Shown in pieces: positions 55,996 to 64,000 of a stretch of DNA of 64,000 nucleotides. This stretch comes from Stella humosa (GTDB lineage Bacteria; Pseudomonadota; Alphaproteobacteria; ATCC43930; Allostellaceae), in contig NZ_AP019700.1 of the NCBI RefSeq assembly GCF_006738645.1, positions 2,430,001-2,494,000 on the forward strand, given 5' to 3'. The notes under the pieces were generated by a model. It made no database searches. It saw only the letters and a program-made list of their open reading frames with translations, and was not told where the DNA came from. The position numbers and the translations under genes are program-made. Each line of letters opens with the position of its first letter. The first letter of the stretch is position 1.

Positions 55996-56018
55996 GGCGC
56001 GCGCTTTCCCTCAGCCGG

Positions 56019-57044
56019 TCACTGCCGGTACTTGTAGACGACGTTCCATTCGTCGATCCACTTGTCGCGGATCTTCTCGTACTCGTCCTTGTCCGGAATC
56101 CAGAGCTTGATGTCCTTGGGTGCGCCGGGCGGCACGTCGGCCCCCTTCAGCAACGACACGAAGCCCAGCTTGCCGACCATCGCGTTCTGGCCCTCGAGCG
56201 ACAGGAACCAGTTGAGGAAGAGCTTGGCGGCGTTCGGGTTGACGGCGGTCTTGGTGATGCCGGCGGCGCCGGGCGTCGTCGGCATGCCCTCGGTCGGATA
56301 GACAACCTCGATCGGCGCGCCGTCCAGCTTCAAGGGCAGGCTGCCATTGACCAGCAGCATCGCCACCTGCACCTCGCCGCTGACGACGGCGGTGGCCAAT
56401 GGCCCGTTGCTTTCGTAGAGGCGCGGCTCCACATCGGCCACGGCCTTCCAGTAGCCTTCGCCCAGCACCTTGCGCTGGTACATGGCGGTGGTCCAGGTCG
56501 TGCCGCCGGAGCCGGCGATGACAAGACCCATCCGGCCCTTGTAGGCGGGCTTGGTCATGTCCTGCCACGACTTGGGCGGGTCCTTCACGAGGGCGGTGTT
56601 GTAGGCCAGGCCATAGACGTGCGTCGTACGCGACCACAGCTTGGGAGAGATCATCGTCTCCTTGTTCCACTGGTCGGCATTGGGCGGCGCATAGTCGGCG
56701 AAGACGCCCTCCATCCGCTTGGCCAGCCCGCGGTCGGTCATGTCGATGACGTCGGCGCCGAGCTTGCCGGCGGCAGCCTCGGTCTCGATGCGGGTGAACA
56801 GCCGGGCACCGGGCGCGCGGACGATGTCCACCTTCACCCGGGGGAACTTCTTGTTGAACTCCTTCATCACGATCTGCTCGCTGTCGAGCAAGAGCGCCGT
56901 GTAGAGGACGAGCTTGCCCTCCTTGTTCGCGGCGTCGACCAGTTCCTTCGGACAGCATTCCTGCGCCAGGGCCGCGGTACTGCCCAGAAGCAGTGCCGCC
57001 AGCGCGGGCAGGGTGGCGTGTCCGATACCGCTCAGCTTGGCCAT
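56019..57044 (-). CDS. ABC transporter periplasmic binding protein (iron/putrescine type)
   Basis: 341 residues. The signal peptide ends STAALAQ. The mature protein starts ECCPKELVDAANKEGKLVLYTALLLDSEQIV, in part, the usual type II start of Fe3+/2-aminoethylphosphonate/spermidine-group binding proteins. Later landmarks are GLAYNTALVKDPPKSWQDM in part, and NPNAAKLFLNWFLSLEGQNAM in part. The Tyr pairs expected for Fe3+ ligands are not evident, so an organic ligand is more likely. Confidence 0.9.
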   Translation of the reverse strand: MAKLSGIGHATLPALAALLLGSTAALAQECCPKELVDAANKEGKLVLYTALLLDSEQIVMKEFNKKFPRVKVDIVRAPGARLFTRIETEAAAGKLGADVIDMTDRGLAKRMEGVFADYAPPNADQWNKETMISPKLWSRTTHVYGLAYNTALVKDPPKSWQDMTKPAYKGRMGLVIAGSGGTTWTTAMYQRKVLGEGYWKAVADVEPRLYESNGPLATAVVSGEVQVAMLLVNGSLPLKLDGAPIEVVYPTEGMPTTPGAAGITKTAVNPNAAKLFLNWFLSLEGQNAMVGKLGFVSLLKGADVPPGAPKDIKLWIPDKDEYEKIRDKWIDEWNVVYKYRQ

Positions 57045-57198
57045 GTCCGTGCGTCTCCTCCGGTTCGTTCGTTCTTCCGCACTCTTCTGGTGCGTCTGGT
57101 GGGTGCGCAGGAGCCGTATGGCTCGCCTCCCACGCGCCTCGGACGGACGACGTTAGGGACGGCACCCCGTGGCGTCAACATATTGCCTGACGACTACG

Positions 57199-57235
57199 TA
57201 TACATTGACCCCCGTCTTGGCGGGTCCGTATAGAT
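57199..57235 (+). promoter_or_regulatory. Promoter and dyad operator of the CoA-transferase operon
   Basis: TTGACC (57205-57210) and TATAGA (57229-57234), 18 bp apart, form a likely promoter for the plus-strand genes, with transcription from about 57241. An inverted repeat covers it: TATAC-3-GACCC ... GGGTC-1-GTATA (57199-57232). The same bases also give near-direct copies CGTATACAT (57197-57205) and CGTATAGAT (57227-57235). Overlap with -35 and -10 suggests a repressor site, possibly for the GntR protein at 61308. Confidence 0.5.
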
Positions 57236-57271
57236 GGAGGAACGATCAGAAGAGTCCCTCGGGAGGGAAAC

Positions 57272-58492
57272 ATGCAAGGCACGCCATCCGCGGACGCAGC
57301 ACCCCGCCTGCCGCTCGCCGGCATCCGGGTCGTCGACCTGTCCTGCTTCCTGGCCGCCCCCATCGCGTCGATGTTCATGGCCGATTTCGGCGCCGACGTG
57401 ATCAAGGTGGAGCGGCCGGACACCGGCGACGAGATGCGCTACTGGGGCAACGACAAGGACGGGGTCGGCCTCTATTACAAGGTGATCAACCGCAACAAGC
57501 GGTCGGTCACCATCGACATGCGCACGCCCTTCGGCGTCCAGGCGGTGAAGCGCCTCATCAAGGACGCCGACATCGTCTGCGAGAATTTCCGGCCGGGCAC
57601 GCTGGAGCGCTGGGGCATCGGCTGGGACGTGCTGTCGGCGATCAACCCCAAGCTCGTCATGCTGCGCATCACCGGCTTCGGCCAGACGGGCCCGAACAGC
57701 TCGCGCCCCGGCTTCGGCACCCTGGCCGAGGCCTATAGCGGCTTTGCCTTCACCAACGGCTATCCGGACCGGCCGCCGATCCTGCCGTCCTTCGGCCTGG
57801 CGGATTCGACCGCCGGCCTGATGGGCGCCTACCTGTCGATGGTGGCGCTCCAGGGGCGGGCCAACAATGGTGGGCGCGGCCAGTACATCGACCTTGCCCT
57901 CTACGAGCCGCTGTTCACGCTGATGGGGCCGCACGCCGTCAATTTCGACCAGCTCGGCATCGTCCAGGAGCGCACGGGCAGCCTGCACAACTTCACCTCG
58001 CCCCGGAACTGCTACCGCACGCGCGACGGCCGCTACGTCGCCATCGCCGGGGCGGCGCAGTCGACCTTCGAGCGCATGTGCGACGCCCTGGAAATCCCGC
58101 ACGTTCCCAAGGACCCGCGTTTCCTCAACAACCGGCTGCGCCTCATCAACGTCCACGCGCTGGATGCGGTGATGGCGGAGGCGATCGCGGGCCTGGACTA
58201 TGACGACATGCTGGCGCGCTTCCTGAAAGTCGATGCCACCGTCGCGCCGGTCAACGACATCAGCCAGATCTTCAACGACCCGCACTACCAGGCGCGCGAG
58301 AACATCGTCACCGTCGAGGATCCCGAGCTGGGCGGGCCGGTGCGCTTCCAGAACGTCGTCGGCAAGCTGTCGGACACGCCGGGCCGCGTCGCCCATGCCG
58401 GGCCGAAGCTGGGCGACCACAATCGCGAGGTGCTGATCGGCCAGCTCGGCTTCAGCGAGGACGAGGTCCGCGCCGCCGGCCTGAAGATCTGA
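57272..58492 (+). CDS. CaiB/BaiF family CoA transferase
   Basis: 406 residues. Family III CoA transferase, moving CoA between carboxylic acids. Landmarks: LAGIRVVDLSCFLAAPIASMFMADFGADVIKVERP in parts, NRNKRSVTIDM, ITGFGQTGP and GRGQYIDLALYEPLF, whose Asp would be the acyl-carrying residue. It lies 15 bp before the HMG-CoA-lyase-like gene; together they suggest activation of an organic acid to a CoA thioester followed by C-C cleavage. Confidence 0.92.
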   Translation: MQGTPSADAAPRLPLAGIRVVDLSCFLAAPIASMFMADFGADVIKVERPDTGDEMRYWGNDKDGVGLYYKVINRNKRSVTIDMRTPFGVQAVKRLIKDADIVCENFRPGTLERWGIGWDVLSAINPKLVMLRITGFGQTGPNSSRPGFGTLAEAYSGFAFTNGYPDRPPILPSFGLADSTAGLMGAYLSMVALQGRANNGGRGQYIDLALYEPLFTLMGPHAVNFDQLGIVQERTGSLHNFTSPRNCYRTRDGRYVAIAGAAQSTFERMCDALEIPHVPKDPRFLNNRLRLINVHALDAVMAEAIAGLDYDDMLARFLKVDATVAPVNDISQIFNDPHYQARENIVTVEDPELGGPVRFQNVVGKLSDTPGRVAHAGPKLGDHNREVLIGQLGFSEDEVRAAGLKI

Positions 58493-58506
58493 AGGGGCCA
58501 TCCGCC

Positions 58507-59463
58507 ATGCTGCACATCCCCGAGAAGATGACCGTCGTCGACGTCGCCGCCCGCGATGGCCTCCAGAGCTTCCATCGCTGGGTCGATACCGACGTGAAGG
58601 TGACGATGGTCGACCGCCTGTCGGACGCCGGCTTCCCGGTGGTCGAGGTCACCAACTTCGCCCACCCGCGTGTCATCCCGCACCTGAAGGATGCCGAGGC
58701 GGTGATGGAGCGCATCCGCCGCCGGCCGGGCACCGTCTATCGCGGCCAGGCGCCCAACCCGCGCGGCGCCCAGCGCGCGGTGGCCGCCCGGGTGGACGAG
58801 GTGCTGGGGCTGATCACCGCCAGCGAGGCCTACAACCGCAAGAACCAGAACATGACGATCGCGCAAGGCGTCGATGCCGCGATCGAGACCTTTCGCATCA
58901 CCGATGCCGCCGGCATCCCGTTCCTGCTGGCGATCGGCATGTCCTTCTGGTGCGCCTATGATGGGCCGATCCCGGAGGAGCGCGTGCTGGACCTGATCGA
59001 CCGGTTCCGGGACGCCGGCATCCGCCGCTACTACCTGGCGGGCTCGCTCGGGATGGAGGATGCCCGCCATGTCGGCAGCCTTTTCCGCCGCATCCTCGAC
59101 CGCCATGCGGATGTCGAACTGGGCTTCCATGTCCACAACCTGGCCGGCACCGGCACGGCCAACATCCTGGCCGCGATGGATGCCGGCGCCAGCTTCGTCG
59201 AGGGCAGCATCTGCGGCATCGGCGGCGGCATCATGACGCCGACCTCGATGGCGTCCGTCGGCAACCTGCCGACCGAGGACATCGTGCACATGCTGAACGA
59301 CATGGGCATCGACACCGGCGTCACGACGGAGGAGGCGGTGGCCTGCGCCGGCGACATCGCCGAGATGCTGGGGATCGAGCCGCGCAGCCACGTCGTCCAT
59401 GCCGGCACGCGGGCCGGCATCATGCGCTCGGCCGCCGCGCATGGCCGCGATCACCCGATGTAG
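58507..59463 (+). CDS. HMG-CoA lyase-like DRE-TIM metallolyase
   Basis: 318 residues. A TIM barrel cleaving beta-hydroxyacyl-CoA-type substrates. Arg16/Asp17 (AARDGLQSF), Glu47 and the metal pair His208/His210 (FHVHN) fit the DRE-TIM family. The catalytic-cysteine loop of HMG-CoA lyase (GLGGC) reads G237-I-G-G-G241 here, so that Cys is Gly; a nearby Cys236 is four residues earlier. The substrate is therefore likely different from HMG-CoA. It is 15 bp after the CoA transferase. Confidence 0.85.
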   Translation: MLHIPEKMTVVDVAARDGLQSFHRWVDTDVKVTMVDRLSDAGFPVVEVTNFAHPRVIPHLKDAEAVMERIRRRPGTVYRGQAPNPRGAQRAVAARVDEVLGLITASEAYNRKNQNMTIAQGVDAAIETFRITDAAGIPFLLAIGMSFWCAYDGPIPEERVLDLIDRFRDAGIRRYYLAGSLGMEDARHVGSLFRRILDRHADVELGFHVHNLAGTGTANILAAMDAGASFVEGSICGIGGGIMTPTSMASVGNLPTEDIVHMLNDMGIDTGVTTEEAVACAGDIAEMLGIEPRSHVVHAGTRAGIMRSAAAHGRDHPM

Positions 59464-59536
59464 GGGCTGGGCAGGCACCGGTTCCTGGTATCTGCTGGCG
59501 AACGCATAGGCAAAAAACAAGTTCGGGGAGGGGTCC

Positions 59537-61294
59537 ATGACGATGACGGCGGATACGGTCGGCCGCGGGGGCGGTGGAACCCGCCTCTCCGGCCGCTGGG
59601 CGGGGCGGGTGTGGACCGGCTGCCTGCTGATCCTGCTGCTGTTCCTGGTCGCCTATCCGGTCGCCATGCTGTTGCTGGGTGCGTTGACCAAGACCAACCC
59701 GATCGTCGACGGCTTCGGCAAGTTCGACCTGTCGATCGCCAACTTCACGTCGGTGATGGCCAGCTCGAGCGTGCAGTCGGCGATGGTGAACACGCTGGTC
59801 ATCTGCGCCGCGGGCACCGTGGTGGCGCTGATCATCGGCGTCGGCTTCGCCTGGATCGTCGCCCGCACCAACACACCCTGCAAGCGGCTGATCGAGAGCG
59901 CCGGCATCATGCCGCTGTTCGTGCCGCCGCTGGTGGGTGCGGTCGCCTGGTCGATCCTGGGGTCGCCGACGACCGGGCTTTTCAACACCCTCTTCAAGCA
60001 GATGGGGCTCGATTTCCGGATCAACCTCTACAGCATGACCGGGGTGATCCTGGTCTTCGGCATGTACTACGCCCCCTATGTCTACCTCTTCGTCGTCTCG
60101 ACCCTGAAGAACATGGACCCCTCGCTGGAGGAGGCGGCCGAGGTGTCGGGCGCCGGCCCGCTGCGGACCATGTTCACGATCACCTTCCCGCTGATCGCGC
60201 CCGCCATCATTTCCAGCATGCTGCTGACCTTCATCGTCATGCTGGGCATCTACGGCATCCCGGCCGTGCTGGGCACGCCGGCCAAGATCAGCGTGCTGAC
60301 GACCTACATCTTCGCGCTGACCTCCTGGTCGCCGCCGCTCTTCAACACGGCGGCTGCCGTCGCGATCCTGCTGATTGTCGTCACCGGCTTCTGCGTCTGG
60401 CTGCAGCAGCGGGTGCTGTCGCGCCGCAGCTTCGTCACGGTGACGGGCAAGTCGTTCAAGCCGCGCGAGCTCAATCTCGGCCGCTGGCGCTGGTTCACGC
60501 TGGCATTGGCGATCGTCTACCTTCTGGTCGTGGTGATCCTGCCCTGTGCGGCCCTGCTGATCGCGGCCTTCCGGCGCTTCATGTTCATTCCCACCCTGGG
60601 CAGCCTGTTCGAGGCCAAGCACTATTCCCTGCTGCATTTCGAGCGCCTGCTCGGCACCGAGGTGGTGTGGCGGTCGATCTGGAACACGCTGGAGGTCGGC
60701 TTCATCACCGCCTTCTTCGGCGGTGCGCTGGCCTTTGCCATCGGCTACACGGTGACGCGGACGCAGCTTCCCGGCCGCCGCCTGCTCGATCTGCTGGCGA
60801 CCGCGCCGGTGGCGATCCCGGGCCTGGTGATCGGCGTTGCCTATCTCTGGGCATGGATCGGCCTGCCGGGCGGCCTGTGGGGTACCACCTGGATCCTGGC
60901 GCTGGCGCTGGTCGCCCGCTTCCTGCCCGACACGCTGAAGGTGCTGTCGAGCTCGCTGATGCAGATCCACAAGGAGCTGGAGGAGGCATCGCGCATCTGC
61001 GGCCGCGGCACGTTGCAGACCATCCTGCGCATCGTCCTGCCGATCGCGCGGCCGGGCGTGGTGGCGGCGATGACGCTGCTCTTCATCCTGGCGATCCGCG
61101 AGCTGGGCTCGTCCCTGTTCCTCTTCACCAACGACACCATCGTCATGGCGGTGCTGCTGCTCGATCTCTACGAGGGCGGCAATGCCGGGGCGACGGCGGC
61201 CTTCAGCGTCCTGCAGTCGGTCATCCTGCTGATCGTGCTGGGCCTGTCGAGCCTGCTGTCGCGCACGGTGTCGGGGGTGGTCGCGCGGACCTGA
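59537..61294 (+). CDS. ABC transporter permease, fused two-domain (FbpB type)
   Basis: 585 residues with about 12 transmembrane helices in two homologous halves. Each half carries the ATPase-docking EAA motif: EEAAEVSGAGPLRTMFTITFPL, in part, near residue 200, and EEASRICGRGTLQTILRIVLPIARPG in part, near 480. It is the expected partner of the minus-strand ATPase and binding protein at 54868-57044. GGGGAGG precedes the ATG. Confidence 0.93.
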   Translation: MTMTADTVGRGGGGTRLSGRWAGRVWTGCLLILLLFLVAYPVAMLLLGALTKTNPIVDGFGKFDLSIANFTSVMASSSVQSAMVNTLVICAAGTVVALIIGVGFAWIVARTNTPCKRLIESAGIMPLFVPPLVGAVAWSILGSPTTGLFNTLFKQMGLDFRINLYSMTGVILVFGMYYAPYVYLFVVSTLKNMDPSLEEAAEVSGAGPLRTMFTITFPLIAPAIISSMLLTFIVMLGIYGIPAVLGTPAKISVLTTYIFALTSWSPPLFNTAAAVAILLIVVTGFCVWLQQRVLSRRSFVTVTGKSFKPRELNLGRWRWFTLALAIVYLLVVVILPCAALLIAAFRRFMFIPTLGSLFEAKHYSLLHFERLLGTEVVWRSIWNTLEVGFITAFFGGALAFAIGYTVTRTQLPGRRLLDLLATAPVAIPGLVIGVAYLWAWIGLPGGLWGTTWILALALVARFLPDTLKVLSSSLMQIHKELEEASRICGRGTLQTILRIVLPIARPGVVAAMTLLFILAIRELGSSLFLFTNDTIVMAVLLLDLYEGGNAGATAAFSVLQSVILLIVLGLSSLLSRTVSGVVART

Positions 61295-61307
61295 GGGGCG
61301 GACGCGC

Positions 61308-61982
61308 GTGCAGCCGGCGCCGGTCCGCTCGTCGTCGCGCGACGGTGCCTATGCGGCGCTGAAGCAGCGCATCCTCGACAATGCCCTGCCGCCGGGCGGC
61401 CAGTTCCTGGAGCAGGAACTGGTCGACCTATGCGGGGTCAGCCGCACGCCCGTGCGCGAGGCCCTGATCCGCCTCCAGGAGGAGGGGCTGGTCGCCATCG
61501 TGCCGCGCCATGGCGTGCGCATCCTGCCGCTGGCACTGGCCGACATGCAGGAGATCTATGACGTGCTGGCCAGCCTGGAGCCGACCGCCGTCGCCCTGGT
61601 GGCCGCCCGGCGCCCGGGCGAGGCGGAGCTGGCGCCCTTCGATGCCGCCTGCCGCGAGATGGCGGCGGCGCTGGCACGCGACGACCTGGAGGCATGGGCC
61701 CGGGCCGACGAGGATTACCACCTGCATCTGCTGCGGCTGTGCGGCAACCGGCGGCTGGCCGGGATGGTGATGCAGTGCTGGGACCAGGCCCACCGCGCGC
61801 GCATGTTCACGCTGCGCCTGCGGCCGAAGCCGTCGCAATCGGTCGAGGAGCATGCCGCCGTGGTCGACGCCATCCGCCGGGGGGACGCGGAAGGTGCGCG
61901 GGAGATCTATCGCCGCCACCGCGAGCGCGGCGGGCGCGAGCAGATGGAGATCCTGCGCCGCCACGGCATGCAGCGAATCTGA
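61308..61982 (+). CDS. GntR family regulator (FCD domain)
   Basis: 224 residues. Winged helix at about residues 12-72, with the recognition region CGVSRTPVREALIRLQEEGLV in part. The C-terminal FCD ligand domain carries the metal/ligand Asp and His positions in DEDYHLHLLRLCGN and EEHAAVVDAIRRGD. It starts with GTG, 13 bp after the permease stop. It probably controls this catabolic and transport operon, and perhaps the binding-protein unit, through the dyad at 57199. Confidence 0.9.
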   Translation: MQPAPVRSSSRDGAYAALKQRILDNALPPGGQFLEQELVDLCGVSRTPVREALIRLQEEGLVAIVPRHGVRILPLALADMQEIYDVLASLEPTAVALVAARRPGEAELAPFDAACREMAAALARDDLEAWARADEDYHLHLLRLCGNRRLAGMVMQCWDQAHRARMFTLRLRPKPSQSVEEHAAVVDAIRRGDAEGAREIYRRHRERGGREQMEILRRHGMQRI

Positions 61983-62144
61983 TCGCGGACCGCCCGAAGC
62001 GCATCGGTCCGGCAGCCGTCGAAAGCCGGCCGAGATGGCTTCGCCGAACCGGGCCTTGGCGAAGCGGGGCGGAAGTTCCTGGTCGCATCCAGACGGCCGA
62101 CTCCGTACTATCCGCCCCAATAAAAGTATTCAGGGGAGGATATC

Positions 62145-63122
62145 ATGCTCAACCGCAGGACGATTCTGTCGGCGTTCGCCGGCGTCCTGGCCATTTCTGG
62201 CGTACCGGCTGCCGGTCCGGCACTGGCCGACACCTATCCGTCCAAGCCCGTCACCTTCATCGTGCCATGGCCGGCCGGCGGGTCGAGCGACCTGACCATG
62301 CGGGCATTGGCCGAGGCGGCCTCCAAGCATCTGGGCCAGCCGATCGTCATCGAGAACAAGGCCGGGGCCAGCGGCACGGCCGGACCGGCCGTAATGGCGG
62401 CGGGCGCCAAGCCCGACGGCTATACCATCGCGCAGATGCCGATCACGGTCTTCCGCCTGCCCAACATGGTGAAGACCTCGTTCGATCCGGCAAAGGACTT
62501 CACCTACATCCTGAACGTCACTGGCTATACCTTCGGCGTCGTCGTGAAGGCGGACGCCAAGTGGAAGACGTTCGGGGAACTGGTGGCCGACGCAAAGGCG
62601 AACCCCGGCAAGGTCAGCTACGGCACGCCCGGTGCCGGCACCTCCCTGCACATCACCATGGAGCAGATCGCCGCCATGGCCGGCGTCAAGTTCACCCACG
62701 TCCCCTTCAAGGGCGGGGCGGAGACGAACGCGGCGGTGCTGGGCGGCCACGTCTCGGCAGTGGCGGATTCCACCGGCTGGGGCAGCCTGGTCGACGCCAA
62801 GGAACTGCGCCTGCTGGTGATCTGGGGCCAGCAGCGTTCCAAGCGGTGGCCCGACGTGCCGACCTTGAAGGAGGCCGGGTTCGACCTCGTTTCGAACTCG
62901 CCGTTCGGCATCGCCGGGCCGAAGGGCATGGACCCCAAGATCGTCGCCAAGCTCCACGATGCCTTCAAGAAAGGCATGGAGGAGCCCTCCTATGCCGAGG
63001 CCATGCGCAAGTTCGACATGGAGCCCTTCTATATGTCGACGGCCGATTACGACAAGTTCGCGCGCGCCTCGATCGCCCAGGAGGCCAAGCTGGTCGAGAT
63101 GCTGGGCCTGAAGGCCAAGTGA
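62145..63122 (+). CDS. tctC: Second TTT-family binding protein (TctC/Bug)
   Basis: 325 residues. A signal peptide (LSAFAGVLAISGVPAAGPALA) is followed by the Bug pattern YPSKPVTFIVPWPAGGSSDLTMR in part, IENKAGASGTAGPAVMAAGAKPDGYT in part, and VPFKGGAETNAAVLGGHVSAVADS in part. AGGGGAGG precedes the ATG. It leads a second tctC-tctB-tctA operon that runs out of the window. It differs clearly from the first TctC at 39081. Confidence 0.93.
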   Translation: MLNRRTILSAFAGVLAISGVPAAGPALADTYPSKPVTFIVPWPAGGSSDLTMRALAEAASKHLGQPIVIENKAGASGTAGPAVMAAGAKPDGYTIAQMPITVFRLPNMVKTSFDPAKDFTYILNVTGYTFGVVVKADAKWKTFGELVADAKANPGKVSYGTPGAGTSLHITMEQIAAMAGVKFTHVPFKGGAETNAAVLGGHVSAVADSTGWGSLVDAKELRLLVIWGQQRSKRWPDVPTLKEAGFDLVSNSPFGIAGPKGMDPKIVAKLHDAFKKGMEEPSYAEAMRKFDMEPFYMSTADYDKFARASIAQEAKLVEMLGLKAK

Positions 63123-63153
63123 GCGGGGCAGGGCGGTAGCGGGGGCCGGGCTG

Positions 63154-63606
63154 GTGCGGCCCGACCTGCCGAGCGGTCTGCTGTGGCTGGCCGCCGGTGC
63201 CTTCGTCGCCTGGGAGGGGTACGAGCTGGGCCTGGGGTCGGCCAACGACCCTGGCTCGGGCTTCGTGCTGTTCTGGGTCGGCCTGCTGCTGGTGGTCCTG
63301 GCGCTGGTGCAGCTGGGCCAGGCCCTGGCGCGGCCGGCGGAGGCGGGCATCCGGGCCTTGTGGCGTGACCTCCACTGGTGGAAGCCGGTGGGCGCGGTCG
63401 TCGTGCTGGCGATCTATGCCGTGGCCCTGCTGCCGGTCGGCTACCTGCTCTCCACCTTCGCCTTCCTGCTGGTCCTGATGCTGGCGGTCGACCGCAACCC
63501 GCCGGTCACGGCTGCGACCGTGGCGCTGTCGGCGACTGCGATCACCTTCCTGGTGTTCGACAAGTGGCTGGGCGTCGGCCTGCCCCGCGGCATCTTCTAC
63601 CTGTAG
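63154..63606 (+). CDS. tctB: Second TTT small permease TctB
   Basis: 150 residues, four transmembrane helices (about residues 5-20, 37-57, 77-112 as two, 122-138). [26 protein letters not shown], in part, is the usual first-loop/second-helix pattern. It starts with GTG, 31 bp after the binding protein. Confidence 0.86.
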   Translation: MRPDLPSGLLWLAAGAFVAWEGYELGLGSANDPGSGFVLFWVGLLLVVLALVQLGQALARPAEAGIRALWRDLHWWKPVGAVVVLAIYAVALLPVGYLLSTFAFLLVLMLAVDRNPPVTAATVALSATAITFLVFDKWLGVGLPRGIFYL

Positions 63607-63619
63607 CGCCGGGGCCGCG

Positions 63620-64000
63620 ATGGATCTCCTCAACAGCCTGGCGCTCGGCTTCTCCGTCGCGCTCAGCCCGATCAACCTCGCCTATTGCTTCGGCGGCGTC
63701 TTCGTCGGCACGCTGATCGGCGTGCTGCCCGGCATCGGCCCGGTGGCCGCGATGTCGCTGCTGCTGCCCGCCACCTTCGCCGTGCCGCCGGAATCGGCCA
63801 TCATCCTGATGGCCGGGGTCTATTACGGCTCGATGTATGGCGGCTCTACCACCGCCATCCTGGTCAACATCCCGGGCGAGGCGGCGTCGGTCGTCACCTG
63901 CCTCGACGGCTACCAGATGGCGCGCCAGGGGCGGGCAGGGGCCGCACTCGGGATGGCCGCCATCGGCTCGTTCCTCGCCGGCACGCTGGCGGTCGTCGGC
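63620..64000 (+). CDS. tctA: Second TTT large permease TctA, N-terminal part (cut by window end)
   Basis: The first 127 residues are visible. [20 protein letters not shown] and [21 protein letters not shown], in part, are the TctA signature helices. It starts 13 bp after tctB. About 370 residues should follow outside the window. Confidence 0.92.
   Translation, partial: MDLLNSLALGFSVALSPINLAYCFGGVFVGTLIGVLPGIGPVAAMSLLLPATFAVPPESAIILMAGVYYGSMYGGSTTAILVNIPGEAASVVTCLDGYQMARQGRAGAALGMAAIGSFLAGTLAVVG

Noticed and set aside
59420-60970. Long minus-strand frame over the ABC permease
   Set aside because: Gln/Arg/Asp-rich shadow of a clear membrane protein gene.

Overview
The window is a 64 kb piece of a high-GC chromosome. 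Codon use is strongly GC3-biased, many genes overlap by ATGA or GTGA, and the block rpsF-rpsR-DUF2232-rplI ... dnaB-alr ... radA-cvpA-purF sits divergently from fabD-fabG-acpP-fabF-mltG-yicC-gmk. That combination is typical of Alphaproteobacteria, most likely a Rhodospirillales-type lineage. The genus cannot be fixed from the sequence alone. No tRNA, rRNA, insertion sequence, prophage or CRISPR array was seen.

Layout. (1) 0-5 kb: the end of thiG; two small minus-strand genes (LprI-like and DUF2794); then a plus-strand envelope and ribosome unit (YfgM-like TPR protein, BamB, Der). (2) 5-20.7 kb: a long minus-strand housekeeping run read from rpsF down: rpsF, rpsR, DUF2232, rplI, cfa, dnaB, alr, mlaE, mlaF, radA, cvpA, purF, an SDR, a periplasmic glycerophosphodiesterase, a TPR/glycosyltransferase-like protein and a 55-residue lipoprotein. 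(3) 20.9-27.8 kb: the fatty-acid cluster (fabD, fabG, acpP, fabF), mltG, a convergent SDR, yicC and gmk. (4) 27.8-29.9 kb: a self-contained module with a promoter carrying 16-bp direct repeats, about 160 bp of strongly self-complementary DNA, a small XRE regulator and an RTX-repeat protein. This is the most unusual part of the window. (5) 29.9-36.9 kb: folE, an ABC-F ATPase, a RidA protein, a small membrane protein, a copper amine oxidase, a DUF4189 protein and a VapC/Phd-type toxin-antitoxin pair. (6) 36.9-64 kb: an accessory catabolic region dense in solute-binding-protein transporters. It holds a tripartite tricarboxylate transporter (TTT); an oxidoreductase/TIM-barrel epimerase/enolase-superfamily operon; a VOC protein; an aspartate dehydrogenase/SDR/TRAP-TAXI operon with an Asp/Glu racemase-like gene; a glycosyltransferase; an aconitase-X pair with OsmC; an iron/putrescine-type ABC importer split around a CaiB transferase and an HMG-CoA-lyase-like gene; a GntR regulator; and the start of a second TTT operon cut by the window end.

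Working picture. The first half supports envelope assembly (BamB, Mla, MltG, Alr), replication and repair (DnaB, RadA), translation and lipid synthesis. The last 27 kb looks like scavenging of small organic or amino acids: periplasmic binding proteins deliver substrates to dehydrogenases, racemases, dehydratases and CoA-dependent lyases. The substrates are not determinable from sequence. Regulatory features readable by eye are a perfect DnaA box overlapping a likely dnaB promoter, back-to-back rpsF/fabD promoters, palindromic operators for the toxin-antitoxin and GntR systems, and hairpins just after two binding-protein genes that may set binding-protein to permease ratios.
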